In this document: piece by piece, positions 22,001 to 34,243 of the stretch | Layout: each line of letters opens with the position of its first letter | Position numbering within the stretch: position 1 is the first letter of the stretch | NCBI GenBank assembly: GCA_037176905.1 | Contig: JBBBWG010030588.1 | Span: 4,727-48,613 of the forward strand | DNA from: Azolla pinnata | Taxonomy: Eukaryota > Streptophyta > Polypodiopsida > Salviniales > Salviniaceae | Length of the DNA: 43,887 bases | Direction of reading: 5' to 3' | Translations under genes and position numbers: made by a program | The notes under the pieces: generated by a model | The model's input: the letters and a program-made list of their open reading frames with translations, nothing else | Databases searched by the model: none | Told to the model about the DNA's origin: nothing

Positions 22001-25000
22001 TCCTGCTTGCTGTCTCTGCATGCGTCAAAAGTGTTCACAGTGCATTATTATTTGCCATGTGATGTTGGAATGTCACTTATCCGTTGTTTATTACCCCTAT
22101 CCTTGACACAGTTGCTATCCTTCTCTCTAATTTATCCTACAGTTTCAGGTCAGAGATTTTCTTGTACTGAGCAGATACTAAGTAGTTAAACAATTTTGTA
22201 GGATGATTGCCCTCATCATTTGCAGGCTGTGGTAAATGGAAGTATACATGTAGTATGTAAATAGGATGAGTGCGATATTTTTAGTTTTTTAGGACTAAGG
22301 CGCTATGAAGGTTTGGTTGAGGCATGATTTCCCCTATGGATATATCTTGTTAGATTTGTTCAATGGACTTCGTTTCATTTCTTTGGCTAAATATATCCTT
22401 CGTTTTCACGTTTGAGGAGCATGGTAACTTGCACTAGTAAAGAAGATAGTTTTCTGTCTTTTTATTGACGTAATGTCTTTTTGTATTCATACAAATTTCA
22501 TTAGGAAGCTGAATGTCAAGACAGTCGCTTTATAGTTTCAAATGAAGGCTTTTCTTTCTATGACTCTCAGGAGGAAGCTGCATAAGCCATCAATTGGATC
22601 CTTGTATTAAATCCTGAATGTTCTAAATAGGTTAGTACGAAGGTCAGAATTAATTTTGCCTCTAATATGACTAATCAGGGTGTTGTACAATTTTGCTGAG
22701 GTTTTTGGATTGGGATATAATTTGATGTAAATTCAGAAAAAATTATGTGTATGCATACTTTTTTATTCGAGAGTGGTTTTGTTAATAGGATTGTGGGTTG
22801 CGCAGGTGGGTGAACTATGAAGATCCTCTTATAAAACATGGCCCATGGACAAAAGCAGAGGATAAACGTCTTTGGAGTGTTGCGAGGAACAATAAGCTCA
22901 GTAATTGGGAAAAAATTGCCCAACAGCTTGGTGGGCACAGGTCTGTTGCTCAGTGTCTGATTAGATATCAGCGCAGTTTGAATGCTGGTATTGTGCGTAG
23001 TACGTGGACTGCAGAAGAAGACAAGCAACTGCGAGCTGCTGTCCAAATTTATGGGGATAAGGACTGGCAAGCTGTAGCATCTACACTTGACTGTCGTACT
23101 AGTACACAATGTTGGGATAGGTAAGCATTCTTGTCTGTTTCTTTCCCTTGTATTTTTTAAAATAGAACTTCATAAGCATTCTTGTCTGTTTCTTTCCCTT
23201 GTATTTTTTAAAATAGAACTTCATTTTAATCCTGGCAGCATCCATCTTTATAGATGGCAAATGTACTTGCGTTTATGGCGTGTTGGCAGTTAGAACTTCC
23301 TGTACATCTTAGCAACCTGTTAATGCCCTGGTGATAGGTTATGGATTAGTTTAATAGATCTATGCATTTCTGTATCATATGTATATGTACACATTTAAAA
23401 GAAAACAATTGCAATAGAAAGTGGCAGGTTCAATCTTTATGCGATCTTCCAGTCAAAGTAACTGGAGGCACCTAACTTCCCCAGAATATTCTTTGCTTGT
23501 AGGTGGAATAAAACACTTCATCCTGCGAGGAAAAAGTCAGGAAAGTGGGACGCTGTTGAAGACAGACGACTCAAAATAGCCGTGTCCATATGTGGTCCAC
23601 AAAATTGGAAAATGATTGCTACCCATGTACCTGGCAGAACAGGTGTTCAGTGCCGAGAAAGGTTTGTGCTAATAAAATATCATATTAACTTTTTTATATT
23701 TGGAGTGTTAACTGGTTATTTAATCTATATGATATTCATATCTTTCAACTGGCAGGTGGTGCAATGTATTAGATCCATCACTGTCATATGAAGGTTGGAC
23801 TAAAGAAGAGGATGAAAAACTGAATCAAGCTGTTATAAGGCATGGATTTCGATGGTCCATTGTTTCAAATGATTTGAAACCACGAACTGACAATCAATGT
23901 TGGAGGTAACCTTTGAACTGATAAAAACTTTCACACTTACTTTTTTTCCCTTTTTCACCACGTCATCTACCTTCATCTACCATATTGCCTCTACACCACT
24001 TTTATTTCTCATCAAGTGTACACTCTGTTCATTACCATTAAAATGTGAATCATGTTTTCAAAGCAACTTGTGTTCTATTTATTTTCTTCATAGAAGTGCT
24101 TTGTTATTTCATCTATTTACAGTTCCAAAATTCTCACATGCATTAAATAACCTAGTCATGTTGAATGGTTTGCAGGAGGTGGAAGTGCTTACATCCAGAT
24201 GATGTTCTAGAAATGCAGAAAAATAATAAGATACAAAAAATTGCTCTATTGAATAATTTCGTTGGTAGGAAAAAAGAGAGACCGGCATTAGAACCAAGTG
24301 ATTTTATTGCGCAGGGCACTAGGAATAATGAAGATCATCAAACTAAAGTGAAATGTAGAAGGTACAAGCGATTTTTATGAGTTCAACTTTTTTCTGAATT
24401 GTATTTCTGAAGTTTGACTTGCAATTTTATTCTGAATAGGCCTCGCTCAAAATGCCAGGAAGGTGGTCAAGCTAAAGTTCAGCATAAAAGGTACAAGCCA
24501 TTTTTGATGAGTTATTTATTTAACCTATTTCTAAGCCATAGAACCAAATTTTAACTTGCAGTTTGGTTCAATGAATAGGCATCGTGTTATGAAGCCTATT
24601 CTACAGCGGAATGGAACGACAGCATTTATGAGGTTTGTAAGGGAGGTGGCTCGTGTTTCTCGCAGAGAGAATAAGCAAGATATTGCAAGCCAATGGGATG
24701 ACATTAACCAGGTCTCAAGTTCAACAAATGATATACAAATAATAGCTGAAAGGTCAGATCAGGATAACATTGATTTTGCAGAGGGGAAATTGGTAGATGA
24801 GAAAGGAGACTCGAAAGGTAATGAATCAGAGCCAAGTGCCAACAAATCAGATAATGGTAACCAGCGGGATGATCTTAATCAGGACTTAAGCTCAACAAAT
24901 GACATGCAAATAATTGCCGAGAGGTCAGATCCACATAATGTTGGTGGAGGAAACCAAAAGGATGTTGGTAATAGAACTGAAGAATCAGAATCAAGTGCAA

Positions 25001-25146
25001 AAAAATCAGATCGAAATGCAACTTCATGTGAAATGGACAAAACACAGAACAGCGAAGAAGTTGAGGTGGCCATGAGGGCATTGTTTTCCTGGCCTTTATT
25101 TTGGGGTTTGCAGGATTTATGGAGGAGACAAGAGGAGGAACATTAG
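18906..25146 (+). CDS. SNAPC4/MYB4R1-type Myb protein (snRNA-activating complex subunit)
   Basis: Ten exons keep phase: 18906-19407, 20378-21222, 21407-21594, 21772-21933, 22806-23120, 23503-23661, 23756-23905, 24176-24361, 24440-24490, 24579-25146, giving 1041 residues. SNAPC4 (SNAP190) is the DNA-binding subunit of SNAPc, which activates snRNA genes by Pol II and Pol III. Residues about 535-790 carry a half Myb repeat (NWEEVARLYVVNRSPIECW) and four Myb repeats, seen as GPWTKAEDKRLW, STWTAEEDKQLR, GKWDAVEDRRLK and EGWTKEEDEKLN, ending NQCWRRWKCLHPDD. This half-plus-four layout is diagnostic. The N-terminus has an acidic run (nine Asp near residues 38-46, then more). A coiled-coil-like stretch (EALKKNRLLQKVLTKKLQLI) lies near residue 385. 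The C-terminus is Ser/Asp/Asn-rich and contains a repeated NQxxSSTNDxQIIAERSD unit. Most splice phases after exon 3 are 2. Confidence 0.9.
23122..23223. repeat. Perfect 51-bp tandem duplication in intron 5 of the SNAPC4-like gene
   Basis: Two adjacent identical copies (23122-23172 and 23173-23223) begin TAAGCATTCTTGTCTG. The first copy starts two bases after the exon 5 end, so the duplication includes most of the donor region. The second copy reads CATAAGC and lacks a donor GT. Confidence 0.9.
24362..24578 (+). repeat. Tandem duplication that made exon 9 of the SNAPC4-like gene
   Basis: Introns 8 (24362-24439) and 9 (24491-24578) both begin GTACAAGC(G/C)ATTTTT and a GATGAGTT-like word, contain ACTTGCA, and end GAATAG|G. 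Exon 9 is only 51 nt (17 residues) with basic ends. The pattern indicates local duplication of an exon end plus intron. Confidence 0.75.
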
Positions 25147-25675
25147 TGTATATTTTCAAGAGTCTTTGTTTTCTTTTATGGTAATAACCTGTCCTACAGG
25201 TAAACGCCCATTGCAATCTTTTTCAGGATTATCTAATTGTCGTCGCCACATGCAACATTGTGAAGGAGTAACATATACAACTGCTAGATTTGATGGGAAT
25301 GTGGATCGATAGTCAGGAGAGGATGATCAACAGGAGTTATTTCCAGACGTTTACTGTTGTGTCAGTGAAGGTAAAATCGAAATCTGGGATGATTAAACTT
25401 CCAGCACTGAAATCTCCTGTCAAGGTGGGAATACTGTGGGACACGATTGGTTTGGTAGCCAACCAAATATGTAGAGGAACCATAAAGTTTGGAAGTTTGG
25501 AGCAAAAATCTAGAGGTATTCCGCAAGGAAGGTATCGTTGAAAAGTATATGGCTTGCTAATGTAAGCTCTGCACTGGATCTCATTGTTTCTGGTGAAGCA
25601 GTCTGCTTTTTTTACTGCCGTGTGGCGGCTTTGAAGCTTTTCTTTTCCCAAGGCTATGTAGTCTCGTTCCTCCTA

Positions 25676-26037
25676 CTCTGTAGTTATATGCATCAGTTTT
25701 GGACTGTACATGACGTTCATGGCAGTCAAAGAGTGTTTCATAACTCAAATTGAGTTACATTTGAGTTGGAATTAAAATTGTATCGTTAATCGAGATTGGA
25801 TATGGGATTGGATGATGTATATAACTCTGTAGTTATATGCATTAATTTTGGGCTGTACATGACGTTCATGGCAGTCAAGAGGGCCCCATTTAAACTCAAA
25901 ATGAGTTACATTCGAGTTGGAATTAAAATTATATCGTTAATCGAGATTGGATATGGTATTGGATGATGTATATAACTCTGTAATTATATGCGTTAATTTT
26001 GGACTGTACATGACGTTCATGGCAGTCAAGAGGTGCA
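25676..26037. repeat. About 150-bp tandem repeat in the 3' flank of the SNAPC4-like gene
   Basis: CTCTGTA(G/A)TTATATGC anchors occur at 25676, 25825 and 25976 (periods 149 and 151). Each is followed by TGTACATGACGTTCATGGC. The third copy is partial. Divergence is low. Confidence 0.9.
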
Positions 26038-27186
26038 TTTTTGTTACGAAATTTGCAGAACGTCACATTTCATTGACTGTTTCCTTACTGACATTGATTC
26101 GTTCTACCTTAATTGCTTCAGTTGATCTCTTTCTACTCTAATTGCTTCTTTGATGTGTTTGATGTACATTTAGATTAGGTTGAAATCAGCTTTATCAACC
26201 TATTCAGGTTTTAGAGTTTATAAAAGGCAGGCAGGAAAGTAGCATTAGAATGGCAAAGCAAGGATAAAAAGAGACAAATGCTTCAGTTTCCAATAACTTG
26301 CCTCAACATAAACCTCCGGAACAGGACCCAAATAAGCTACTTGGCACTAATTTGTGACCAGATTGGTATGTTGAGACAATTTCCTAGTTGATTCAGAATT
26401 AAAAGAGTAATGTCCCAATTTACCAAATGATTAATTAATGTCAAGTCAAGAAGTTTTAATCCATCACTGGAAGAAGAATAATTCATTTTCATTAAAAAAG
26501 ACGAGTAAGAAATATATCAAATGACACAAAACCTCAGTGTTCAAATTGAGGTCACACTTTCAGGGCACCTTATGTATTTATACCATATTGCTAGTAATTA
26601 AGAACAATTTAACAAACCTCTTGTTTGGTCATATACGGAAGGGCAAGATTTCCTGTTAGAAGCATACAAAGTTATGTCAAGGGGAGTGAGGTGACAAAGA
26701 CCGCTAAGCATTTGATAACATGCTCTTTCCATATTTCTTAAACACAGCGCATTTTTTTACAGACATGGAGAGCTGAATATATCTCACCTTGCTCACTCAG
26801 GAATCTTGGTGCCTAAAAGCATAAGCTACAAAAATCTTTGCAAGAAGCCACATGCAGTGATCCAAATATGTTGTATTTCACAAACTTGTGGCAGAGATGA
26901 AATTTGATGCCTTCATGAAAAGCTCCTGCATGAAGTACTGTATATCTTCAAAGACTTTGTGCAATGTCTGCAACAATTTACCTTTGGGTGGCTGGTGTGA
27001 CCCTGCACTCGCGTGATCTTTAAAATATACCTGTGGAACAATAAGAAAAAAGAAGTTCATGCATTTAGAAATTGACAGTAAGACTTTACGGGGCTCAGCC
27101 AATTAATTTGCTCCCATTTCTTTATATCTACAGTCACTGGTTTTAAAGTTGGAGCTCTGAGAATAAAACCTGATTTTGCATCCCTT
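26038..27186. other. Region between convergent SNAPC4-like and NUP42-like genes
   Basis: The DNA is AT-rich. On - a stretch at about 26878-27030, preceded by a good acceptor (TTCCACAG|GTATATTTT), encodes the helix-like PPKGKLLQTLHKVFEDIQYF before a stop. It could be a 3' UTR exon of the NUP42-like gene or an unannotated exon. I cannot assign it. Confidence 0.4.
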
Positions 27187-30100
27187 TTATCGTGCAAAAG
27201 CTGGCGGCTCCTCCTCAGGAATCTGCAAGGCATATAATTAGATCAAATATGACCCTTAAACCCTCTAGTCTTTTATGCCTGAATGCAGTCTTTTTCATTG
27301 ATCTTCAACCAACGGATGATCAGAATATATGCAGCTTCTATCAAAGTTCTCATTCAACACAGGGAAAAACATATATAATGCAATGGGGCATATACCTCTC
27401 CAATTTTCCATGAAGACTTCATCCAGATTTCTGACTTCTCAGCTGATAAATCTGAATGGGGACTTCTGAAATACACAACACAGATGATAAGACTAAAGGC
27501 TCAAATTAAAGGCTCTTATGAAGCAAGGCAACCCTTTTTAAAAACACTTACATTTGATTTGTCATAACTTGATTCATTGGTACTTCTGTGATTACTGGCG
27601 GGGAAATGTTTTGGAAAGGTGGTAGACTTTGTGACATGCCATTCACGGTCAAAGTCTGGATGGAATCTTTTCCATTCAACGAGTTATGTGACACTGAACA
27701 AAGTCATAAGTTGTAACTTCAAAATCTTGTTAATCAAAATCTTGTCAAGTCACAAGGTGACGGAAAAGTATGGTACATGGTTGGACATTAACCTCCAGGC
27801 AGGAAATTGACGTTGTTGCTCATCTGTGCATCATTCTGCCCAAAGCCAAAGTTGCTTTGAACAGCAGTCTGTTGGGAAGATATTTGAGTCGGCATCCCTG
27901 ACCCAAAAGGCTGTAGCCCAAATGAAAACCCAGGGGCAGGAGAAGTTTGGGTTGCAAATGGACTTTTTGAAGTTTGTGATTGTCCAAGACCAAAAGAAAA
28001 ACCACCTCCAGGACTTCCCCTGGCAATCCAAGGGGTTATGGAATAAACAAAACAAGAGCATCAATATAGTACTTTGATCCGGATAACCATGCAAATGCCT
28101 GCTCACATGATGGAAAGGAACTTTAAAACTTGAAGCATATGCAGTAAAATTTAGACTACGATAACGTAGATATAAATTCTATCACTTTGGTGATGGATTC
28201 TGAATCTACATCATTCATAAGAACTTTAGACTCCTTTGGGAAAATCTGGTAAGAACTAATATAATTAACAAAGGGTTGAGCTATGCACTAGTATGCATGG
28301 GCCAATGATAATTGGAACGATCTTTCACATCCAATACAATAATTCACATATGCCATTTTTAAACATTCTTTACAACCAGTGAAAAGAATGATGGAATAAT
28401 TTTCAAAAGATTATCAGGAATCAACGCCTAAGGTGATTATCAACAATACATTTCACTGGGAAATGTACACGAAGTTTAATCTTAAATAATGCTCTGTTCA
28501 GACCCAATGTTCTACTGACAAAGGGAATGTTGAAGAACTTTAGAAAAAGAAATATTCCAGTGTCAGGTCATTCCCTTCAATCAATTCTTATTTCTAGCTT
28601 TAAACACTGTTATAAAGACACAAAACATGCCTGGATTGGCTTGGGTCTTGTAAGGGACCTGAAGGAAAGGTTGATGAGCCAAGGGGTGCAATGGTTCCAA
28701 AACTTGACTTTGGAGCATTTGGGGAACCATTTGCAAATGGTGTTGCAACTCCAAATGTCATCTTTGGAGCACTTGGGGATGCACTTGCAAATGGCGTGGC
28801 AACTCCAAATGTCATCTTTGGGGCAGTTTGGGATGCACTTGCAAATGGTGTGGAAGTTCCAAATGTCATCTTTGTAGCATTTGCTGAAGGTACGTTTGCA
28901 AAGGGTGTAGAAGTTCCAAATGTCATCTTTGTAGTGTCCACTGCAGGTGCGCTAGCAAATGGTGCAATTTTGGTACCAGAAGGCACTGGACCTGTATAGG
29001 GATTCTTAAGCAGAGCTTCAAACTCTTTACTTTTTGCAGCAGCCATGTTTCTCTCATTCAGAATCTGCAAATAGTGATACTTAAAAACGTCAGCAAACTA
29101 TTAACATACATTGATCCTCAGGGGTTCAAACAAATTAATTTTTACATTTTTTGACGTGCTGAAATAAAAGATTTTCTAAAGTACAAAAGAGGTAAGGGCA
29201 CGCATTATAGCTATTTGCCACTTAATCGTGAACTCTTGCTCACAATTGATTCCCACATCTATAAATTATTTCACATATAATTTACAATGATTGCTATCTT
29301 CCAAAGATTCAAACTATAATGATGGGACAAAACCATTCCTGATTGCATAATAATAAAAAATTACACATAAAAAATGGGATAGAAAAGAAATACTTCACAG
29401 GTTCATGTACATATTTGTACGTTCAAAAACACATAATCTTAAAAGAGTTGCAATGTCTTAACAGTAACTTTCGATGTAGCTACTGAATACTGTTTTGATG
29501 TTATTTTTCATGATTTTCCTAAAAGAATTTTAAAGCAGATTATCAAATCGTTAGAAGCCAAGTGTGCATGTTTGACCAACTCTAGATTTTACCATAAAAT
29601 AAAGCCAATCCATACACTTCATGTACTTCCTGCAGTCTTCCAGATATTATAGTTATTTCCCAATTTCACAATTCTCCCAAATAGTTTATGAATTCTCTGA
29701 TAGTAGAAAGGTATAGATGGTGGATACATGGAAGTCTATGCTCATTATTGATGTCACATAAACAATATCAGCCCAGTGCTAACATTATGGTTGTCATATT
29801 AAAGGAGACAACATTTTGTTAAATACACAAGTATGACCAAAGCCGTATATCTAAGTTTTAATCCACAGCACGAAAGAAAGAAGCAAACATCTAAAATTTT
29901 ACTTTTTACGGCTCGTATATTTTCTACATACCAGACTCTGAAGAGGTACACCTTGTTTTCCAGAGTCATATGCATAAGCACGTAGCTCCTCAAAACTTAC
30001 ATCCCCCAAAACATCGTTTGGTAGACTGGAAACACAAAATTGACCATTTTCTATAAGGCTCATATATATTCGTATTGAGAGCATTCAGATCTTCAAATCC

Positions 30101-32132
30101 ATAATGAGTTCAATATTTGCAAACTAGCATCTATCTATATAATGACATTTAAAGAAAAGATACATACTACTTTCCGTGAGCATAGCTAGTAAGCCTCCAA
30201 TATACGGGTCGTTCATTTTCAAGATCTTCCCTGATTTGCAATTTACATTCTCGTGGATCATTGCACCTGGGTATTAAGGGAGCAACATTGTTTGGTAGAT
30301 ATATGAATGACCATAATACTGGAAACATAGAAAGTCATATGTAGATATTGAAAAGAAGCAAACCTGTGTTCTTTAATTGAGCCTTGGGGTTGCTGTTTTT
30401 GAGAGGACAGAGCAGCATAATTGTTCCCTCCTTTATTGAACTGCAAAAAACAAACAAATCAGTAGTATAGTAGGCGTAAACAATGTGTATTAAAAGATGA
30501 AATGTCTTTAGTCAACCCCCAGATATATGTTACTTAAGCAAGGTTTTGGTCAAATCAAAGGCAGCTAATGATCCATGAAGGGTAATTTCAGAGTCTTATT
30601 CTCAAAGTTGAAGAATTACATAACATCCTTCCTCCCTCTTTGACAATATTTTATTCATTTTCAAGTACACGAAAATAGTTAGAACCTGTTGTGGCCCCTG
30701 GTTCTTCGGACCAAATCCAAAAGGACTACTTGGCTGTTGACGTGGTTGTTGCGAGGTGTCGTGAATAAACTTACATCTTGTACCAAACCGGCAACTAAAA
30801 CACCAATATCAACAATTATTAATAATTTACACCTCAAAATTTCAAACAAATCAACCAATAACTTATACAGCCAGTAACATTTAGGACTCAAAGTTCAAAA
30901 AGATTTATGAAATAAGTGTGGACTTATTACTCTTCAATAATCAAGTGCTTTAGACCATATTCCATGTAGAAAGCGTACAAATTACTCAATGAACTTTATT
31001 ACAATGTTATGGCCGTTTAAAATTGCTAGAATTAAACACTTAACCATTTCAGACTTAAGAAATAACAGCATGGAAGCTAACCAGCATTAGAAGCTGGGAA
31101 ATATAGGAATTGATTCAGCAAATGCTTCAATACTTAACACGAGTACCCAATGCTTCTATGCTCACAATCAAATTAGCTCTGATTATATGGAAGCTCGATA
31201 ATTTGTCTCTATATTTGATTTTTCTTCCAGTCTCAAACTCTTTTAACGTGCAAAGGAGCTGTGTAATGCCACATCCAAAGCTATCTATCATCCGATGATG
31301 AGTAGATAAAACGAGCTAATCTAGCAAATAGTTTAATCCTAAACTCTTCAGGAAAAGCGTTACCTTGAAGATCCCATGATCCTAAGCTCTTATGGAAAGG
31401 TGTTAAGATTCAGAACTCTATACAATTTTTCTCTGAGTGCAGTTAAAGTTTTGCATTGTTCTGGAACTTCAACATAATTGGCCATCCAACATTCCATGAT
31501 ACCTAATTCACAATATCACCAAGAAAGAAAAATTCTTCGATGTAATTGAATCTTCCTGGTCCCCAGTATTCTGATCTTGATACAGCTAATGAAAATAAGA
31601 TCTTTAATATAATTGGCCTTTCAGTATTGGATAGCATTTTGCTTTGCGTATATATTTCTAAGGGAGCAAGGAAATCCTTGAATATAATTAACGTTCAACG
31701 TTCTGCTCGAGTGAGGCTTGACTTGACTCGGAACGTGCTAGGCTAGGATTAATCAGTCTTGACCTAGGTGAAATTTTAACTTGACTAATGCTAGCATTTA
31801 CCTTGACTTCACTGGGGCTTGGACCTAACTTAATGTGTAACTCGGCTCAATTAACGCTTCGAATTACCTTGATTTTAACTCGACTGATGTGCTTGTCTTC
31901 TAATCTGCCTTAAATGATTCAAAGTGGACAAATTTTCGCTTCAACTTGAACTGCCACAAGGCTAGAAGGCTAGCTTACACTTGGCTATGGCACGAGACTG
32001 GAGCTTGAACTTCAGCTTGACGCTGGCTTGAGCCTAGTTTGACATGATCGTGAACTCAAGATTGAGAACGAGATTGGCGTTGACTTACCTCCCTCTGACG
32101 AAATCCCTGCACACCTCCGCCCGACGGCTCAT
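27187..32132 (-). CDS. CCCH zinc-finger FG nucleoporin (NUP42/hCG1-like)
   Basis: Ten reverse-strand exons: 32089-32132, 30686-30794, 30364-30440, 30171-30266, 29932-30025, 28631-29064, 27793-28019, 27552-27693, 27396-27465, 27187-27222, giving 442 residues. NUP42-type proteins sit on the cytoplasmic face of the nuclear pore and help mRNA export. Residues 8-26 form a CX7CX5CX3H finger (Cys8, Cys16, Cys22, His26) split by intron 1, followed by SPFGFG. Residues about 75-165 are helical (FEELRAYAYDSGKQGVPLQS, SKEFEALLKNPYTGP). FG-rich repeats follow: about five 18-19-residue units of KMTFGxxTPFA, then GGGFSFGLGQ, PGFSFGLQPFG and NFGFGQ. The end, WKIGEIPEEEPPAFAR, fits plant CCCH16-type proteins. 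The junction of exons 6 and 7 keeps phase only with a GC donor (CCAG|GCATGT); a missed exon is the alternative. Confidence 0.86.
30795..32088 (-). other. Intron 1 of the NUP42-like gene
   Basis: This 1294-nt intron separates the first two zinc ligands' exon from the rest of the finger. Its 5' part (about 31700-32060 on +) is a degenerate repeat around CTTGACT, resembling in words the 4130-4735 minisatellite. No other gene is seen in it. Confidence 0.6.
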
Positions 32133-32154
32133 CGGTACGCAGCGAACGAGCGGA

Positions 32155-32715
32155 AGAAGGCAGAAGAAGAAGAAGAAGCCAGAAGAAGAAGCCAGAAGAA
32201 GAAATGTATGTATGTATGATTGCATGCCTGGATGTATGTATGTGTGCGTATGTGTATTGTATGTATGTATGTGTGCGTGCGTATGTGTATTGTGTGTATG
32301 TATGTGTGCTTATGTGTATTGTATGTATGCATGCGCGTGTGTGTATGTGTATTGTACGTATGCATGTGTGCATGTGTGTGTATGTATGTATGTGTGCGTA
32401 TGTGTATTGTATGTATGTATGTGTGCGTATGTGTATTGTATGTATGCATGTGCGTGTGTCTATGTGTATTGTCTGTATGCATGTATGCATGCGTGTGTAT
32501 GTATGTATGTGTGCGTATGTATGTATGTGTGCGTATGTGTATTGTATGTATGTGTGCGTATGTGTATTGTATGTATGTGTGCGTATGTGCATTGTGTGTA
32601 TGCATGTGTGTGTGTCTATGTGTATTGTATGTATGCATGTGTGTATACGTATGTAGCATGTATGGATGGATGGATGGATGCATGCGTGCAAGTACATGTG
32701 TGATTAACATACCTA
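32155..32715. repeat. Complex TATG/TGCG microsatellite at the NUP42-like promoter
   Basis: After a short AGAAGA tract (about 32155-32205), over 500 nt of TGTATG, TGTGCG and TGTATTG words form a higher-order unit of roughly 40-50 nt containing TGTGCGTATGTGTATTG. It is stop-free in several frames on both strands, giving false frames of over 200 residues. It starts about 25 nt upstream of the NUP42-like ATG on the reverse strand, so it is leader or core promoter. Confidence 0.9.
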
Positions 32716-34243
32716 GTGTGTGATTGTGTGTATACAAAGAACAAAAACATGAACTCGATGAACAGTATGGCATAAATTTTAGAACTAATCAGATCAGACG
32801 GATACGTAAAATGGACACTCGATTCTGGTAATTCGATAAAATCGAAAATGCATCAGCCCCGGCTGACTGATTGGCCCAGGCATCGATCCTGAAAGCTTTC
32901 CGGAAGCTTCTGGAGATGCAGCAATGATGTGAGTGTGTGATCTTTCGGGCAAGACAAGTGTGTTTTTCTGCTGTTTCGAAACTGAGTTGTGGATCTTTGA
33001 AGAGCATCAAAAATGAAACCGTGTTCCTAAGGGATGGGTTATGTGTATACGTCGTGGCCACTGACGATAATCTGCCCGCGAATCTTTGCTTTGGTATGTT
33101 GTTCCTCTAGAATTTGTGATCTTTCGGGCGTAACGAATGTTTTTTCACTGTTTCAAGTCAGATCTTGACCTTTTGAAGACCATAGAAAAGAAAAGAAAAA
33201 GACTATGGAGACAATTGCAGGGTTGTTGTTGATGATGCTTCAATATGAGCTAAACAATGATTCATATGCACTTTTGGGTCCCATCTCAACACGATCAACT
33301 AACTGACCGAGTAACGACGGGTTCCAAAAAAGCTGGCGTTAGCCAGTTTTGCTAGCTATATACCGCATTACACGTTTTTATCTATCTTTAGTTGGACATA
33401 CATGATTGTTGCTAGCAGAGCACAGAGAGAGCTGGCAAGTAGTGCATGAATTGTTTAAGCAGCGTTAGTTGGACATGCATGATTGTTAAAGTCGACATGC
33501 ATGATCCATTGCAACTTCACCTCACCCCTCGGAAAATGCTTACAACCAGAGATCAGTGGGGGAGTACTCTTCTCGACGAGCAGAGATTTCCTGTACACCT
33601 GTGTTATTAAAAAACACGTATTTTATAAGTTTCAGAATACTGAGATGTATTCTAGTTTTGGAATCGTCCTTTCTTAAGCCTAATTTGTAGAGATTGAAAC
33701 CGGTTTTTACTAGGGTTACTATTTTTTCTTTGAATGCAAATATTGAGTCATTTTACTCAAATTTGGATTTTGATTTTCTACAGTTTAAGATTTTACACGT
33801 TTGCTAGCGTCAGGAAATGGATATTAAAAATTTTTAGTGTATGTAGGCTTAATCGATCGTAATTTTGTATAATGACTTTCAATCTTCTTAAAAGTATTTA
33901 ACCCATATGCCAAAATGCGTATCCGAAGTATTGACAGATGTTTTATCAAATACTTTTAAATTACGTAGCATGCCCCAGGGAAAACTTTTGTATTGCTAGA
34001 ATGCGGCCTGAAAGACCCATTAATTATCACGGTGATTACCGCTCAAAATGTCAAGTGCACGAACTGACTCGACCACAAGTGTTCTGAACCGGATACCAGA
34101 AGGATCTGTATGGACCCATCCAACGAAGATCGATCTGAGCTAAGCCTCATGCATGTGATGCTAAAAGGATCTACATCGACATCCTCGCTGTTCTGAAAAT
34201 GCCATCCATGCATGCATTGGAGACATGCGTGCGTCCAATGGCC
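32716..34243. other. Intergenic, no gene recognised
   Basis: Two diverged copies of a GATCTTTCGGGC...TGTTTC...GAAGA(G/C)CAT block lie near 32940 and 33118. A TTAGTTGGACAT(A/G)CATGATTGTT word occurs near 33391 and 33467. No coding frame is convincing. Confidence 0.45.

Noticed and set aside
32044-32773. Overlapping frames of over 200 residues on both strands, rich in Cys/Met/Tyr/Val (or His/Thr/Tyr)
   Set aside because: They are translations of a TATG/TGCG microsatellite without stops; no family features and no codon bias.
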